Source: Candidatus Sodaliphilus fimicaballi
Lineage (GTDB): Bacteria > Bacteroidota > Bacteroidia > Bacteroidales > Muribaculaceae
Assembly: GCA_018065165.1 (NCBI GenBank)
Contig: JAGHTV010000274.1
Span: 1 to 5,848 of the forward strand
DNA: 5,848 nucleotides
Reading direction: 5' to 3'
The translations under genes were made by a program, and so were the position numbers. This document shows positions 5,601 to 5,848 of the stretch, in pieces; the first letter of the stretch is position 1, and each line of letters starts with the position of its first letter. The notes under the pieces were generated by a model. It saw nothing but the letters and a program-made list of their open reading frames with translations, had not been told where the DNA came from and did not search any database.

Positions 5601-5848
5601 CTACCTGCGTATGCAAGAGCTCCGCCTCAACTACAATGTTCCCGCTAAGTTCCTCAAGGAATTTACACACGGTTTCATCTCACGCGCACAACTTTATGTA
5701 GCAGGTAACGACCTCTTCACTCTTACTAACTACACTGGTTACGATGTAGTAGGTAACGTGATGTCAGCTGCTGCTGGTGGTGTTGGTGGTGAAGGTTACG
5801 ACTGCTGGTCACTCCCCAGCCCCCGCACTTACACATTCGGTCTTAGCG
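2680..5848 (+). CDS. SusC/RagA-family TonB-dependent outer-membrane transporter (3' end cut by window edge)
   Basis: The frame is open for 1056 codons to the window edge. It ends in PRTYTFGLS, the typical closing strand, so only a few residues are probably missing. The product is a TonB-linked outer-membrane barrel that normally works with a SusD-like lipoprotein to import glycans or peptides. Domains: a signal peptide (about 1-34, AVA before Gln35); a CarboxypepD_reg-like beta-sandwich (about 39-110, with GASVKVKGTNRGTVTDLDG); a TonB box DEVVITA (114-120); a plug domain (about 125-267, with LQGRVSGMTV and PLYVIDGIPM); the SusC signature GAAAALYGSDASNGAIIITT (246-265); then the barrel. No N-terminal STN domain is seen, so control through an ECF-sigma/anti-sigma pair is unlikely. 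The start codon 2680 (a second ATG is at 2686) has an A-rich upstream region and no Shine-Dalgarno. Codon choice is strongly restricted after the N-terminus, suggesting high expression. Substrate cannot be told. Confidence 0.96.
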   Translation, partial: MRMKKQFVLLVAMAIACGAPASFSTTSTGFTAVAQSNNGKVSGVIKDDKGEPLIGASVKVKGTNRGTVTDLDGFYSIQAPANATLEVSYVGYKTITVPASKGGEIVLSSSATLDEVVITAEFGMKRVARAVGSSVQNVKATDIAESGRTDFITALQGRVSGMTVTSTSGAPGASTQVILRSATSLSGNNQPLYVIDGIPMNNTTFNGTNSFANGDSSGSSVRDGDFASRGNDINPEDIESMTVLKGAAAAALYGSDASNGAIIITTKKGTNGAAKVTYSNQLSFQKAYGWPEIQHKYANGAYGATNYYYTSAWGGPFTGEYETYDNVKAILQTGFLQKHNISVQAGNDKMSVRASASFIDQDGVIKTTNLNRKNLSVAGKGQITKWLAFDASMQYVHLTNDKVDRYTAGPLYRAYLWPHVDNMANWLHEDGIHMRYPEHYTDTDLLNPLYKMYKGLNKDQTDRFISAMNFNITPFEGAYIRGQFGWDVSTSQYEYGNHPFYAGTNLAVTKGGSYSISKYNTSDPTVNVLVGYNNTFDKVHTIGAQLGFHSVENGVTSLASSGSDFQLLDFYSINNCNPSTVVSKKKNTKRRVIGLSGQFEYGYNNMAFATFRFREDKSSTLPKDNNTYFYPAVELSWVLTELKGLKDLDALNYFKLRGSWAKVGKDAPALSIDPELEATGLTGGGYKYGFTGPNKALKPEMNTSWEVGFEARAWNNRLNADFTYFKTKCEDQIVTGFRMSYATGFVLNNMNVGSFTTNGWEAHIDADLVKAGDFTWNLGFNASHTTSKVVYLPENLSEYYNAYTWNSGNIRNGIMLGQPITTVTGRAFQRNDKGEILISPTTGMPIVDANWTVLGDREPDLRFGITTALSYKDFRLSAMFSGRLGATMVNGTAREMMNRGLSEYSVKFREHAESFVFNGVLQDGNQNPKYDDNGVEIPGSYHPTYNTIAIQTTTGSASTWVDDYDELWVQKGINYLRMQELRLNYNVPAKFLKEFTHGFISRAQLYVAGNDLFTLTNYTGYDVVGNVMSAAAGGVGGEGYDCWSLPSPRTYTFGLS
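4021..4043 (+). other. Hairpin inside the susC-like coding sequence
   Basis: CCCTTATA (4021-4028) and TATAAGGG (4036-4043) form a perfect 8-bp inverted repeat with a 7-base loop. It encodes P-L-Y-K-M-Y-K-G (residues 448-455). The segment uses TTA and AAA codons, which the rest of the gene beyond its N-terminal part almost entirely avoids in favour of CTC/CTT and AAG. It may be an RNA structure or an accident of an A/T-rich patch. Confidence 0.5.

Noticed and set aside
3416..5701. Several open frames of 60-100 residues in other frames of the susC-like gene
   Set aside because: They have Leu/Thr/Ser-rich low-quality composition, no start signals, and lie wholly within the transporter frame.

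Overview
The window looks like chromosomal DNA of a gut-type Bacteroidales bacterium, most likely Muribaculaceae or Prevotellaceae. The grounds are a SusC/RagA-type TonB-dependent transporter, a Bacteroidetes-style MnmE N-terminus, promoters of the TAnnTTTG / TTTG type, and A-rich translation starts without a clear Shine-Dalgarno. I cannot name the genus from the sequence alone.

Layout: (1) Positions 1-1175, minus strand, hold a two-gene unit. A lipoprotein-type DNA/RNA non-specific endonuclease (285-1175) is followed by the first 96 codons of the tRNA-modification GTPase gene mnmE (288 down to the window edge). Stop and start overlap as ATGA. (2) Positions 1176-1349 are a short divergent promoter region. 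(3) Positions 1350-2078, plus strand, encode an exported metallo-beta-lactamase-fold hydrolase with its own well-formed promoter. (4) Positions 2079-2679 are about 600 bp without a recognised complete gene, but rich in structure. They hold a short coding-like tail, a strictly 8-bp-periodic TCGA array, a strong terminator hairpin with an overlapping alternative hairpin, AT-rich repeated palindromes, a promoter, and a leader able to fold into several stems. (5) Positions 2680-5848 encode an almost complete SusC/RagA-family outer-membrane transporter. Its last few residues, and presumably a susD-like partner, lie beyond the right edge.

The three transcription units look functionally independent: a nuclease plus tRNA-modification operon, a single-gene hydrolase unit, and the start of a SusCD-type uptake locus. 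The SusC gene has strongly restricted codon choice after its signal-peptide region, which suggests high expression.

The most unusual feature is the array at 2186-2301. It has fifteen CG dinucleotides spaced exactly 8 bp apart with no other CG between them, and an almost invariant TCGA core with variable filler. It does not resemble a CRISPR, a coding repeat or a terminator. The susC leader, with two hairpins whose loops are mutually complementary (CUUG and CAAG), is the second item worth attention. No complete new multi-gene system can be claimed from this window.
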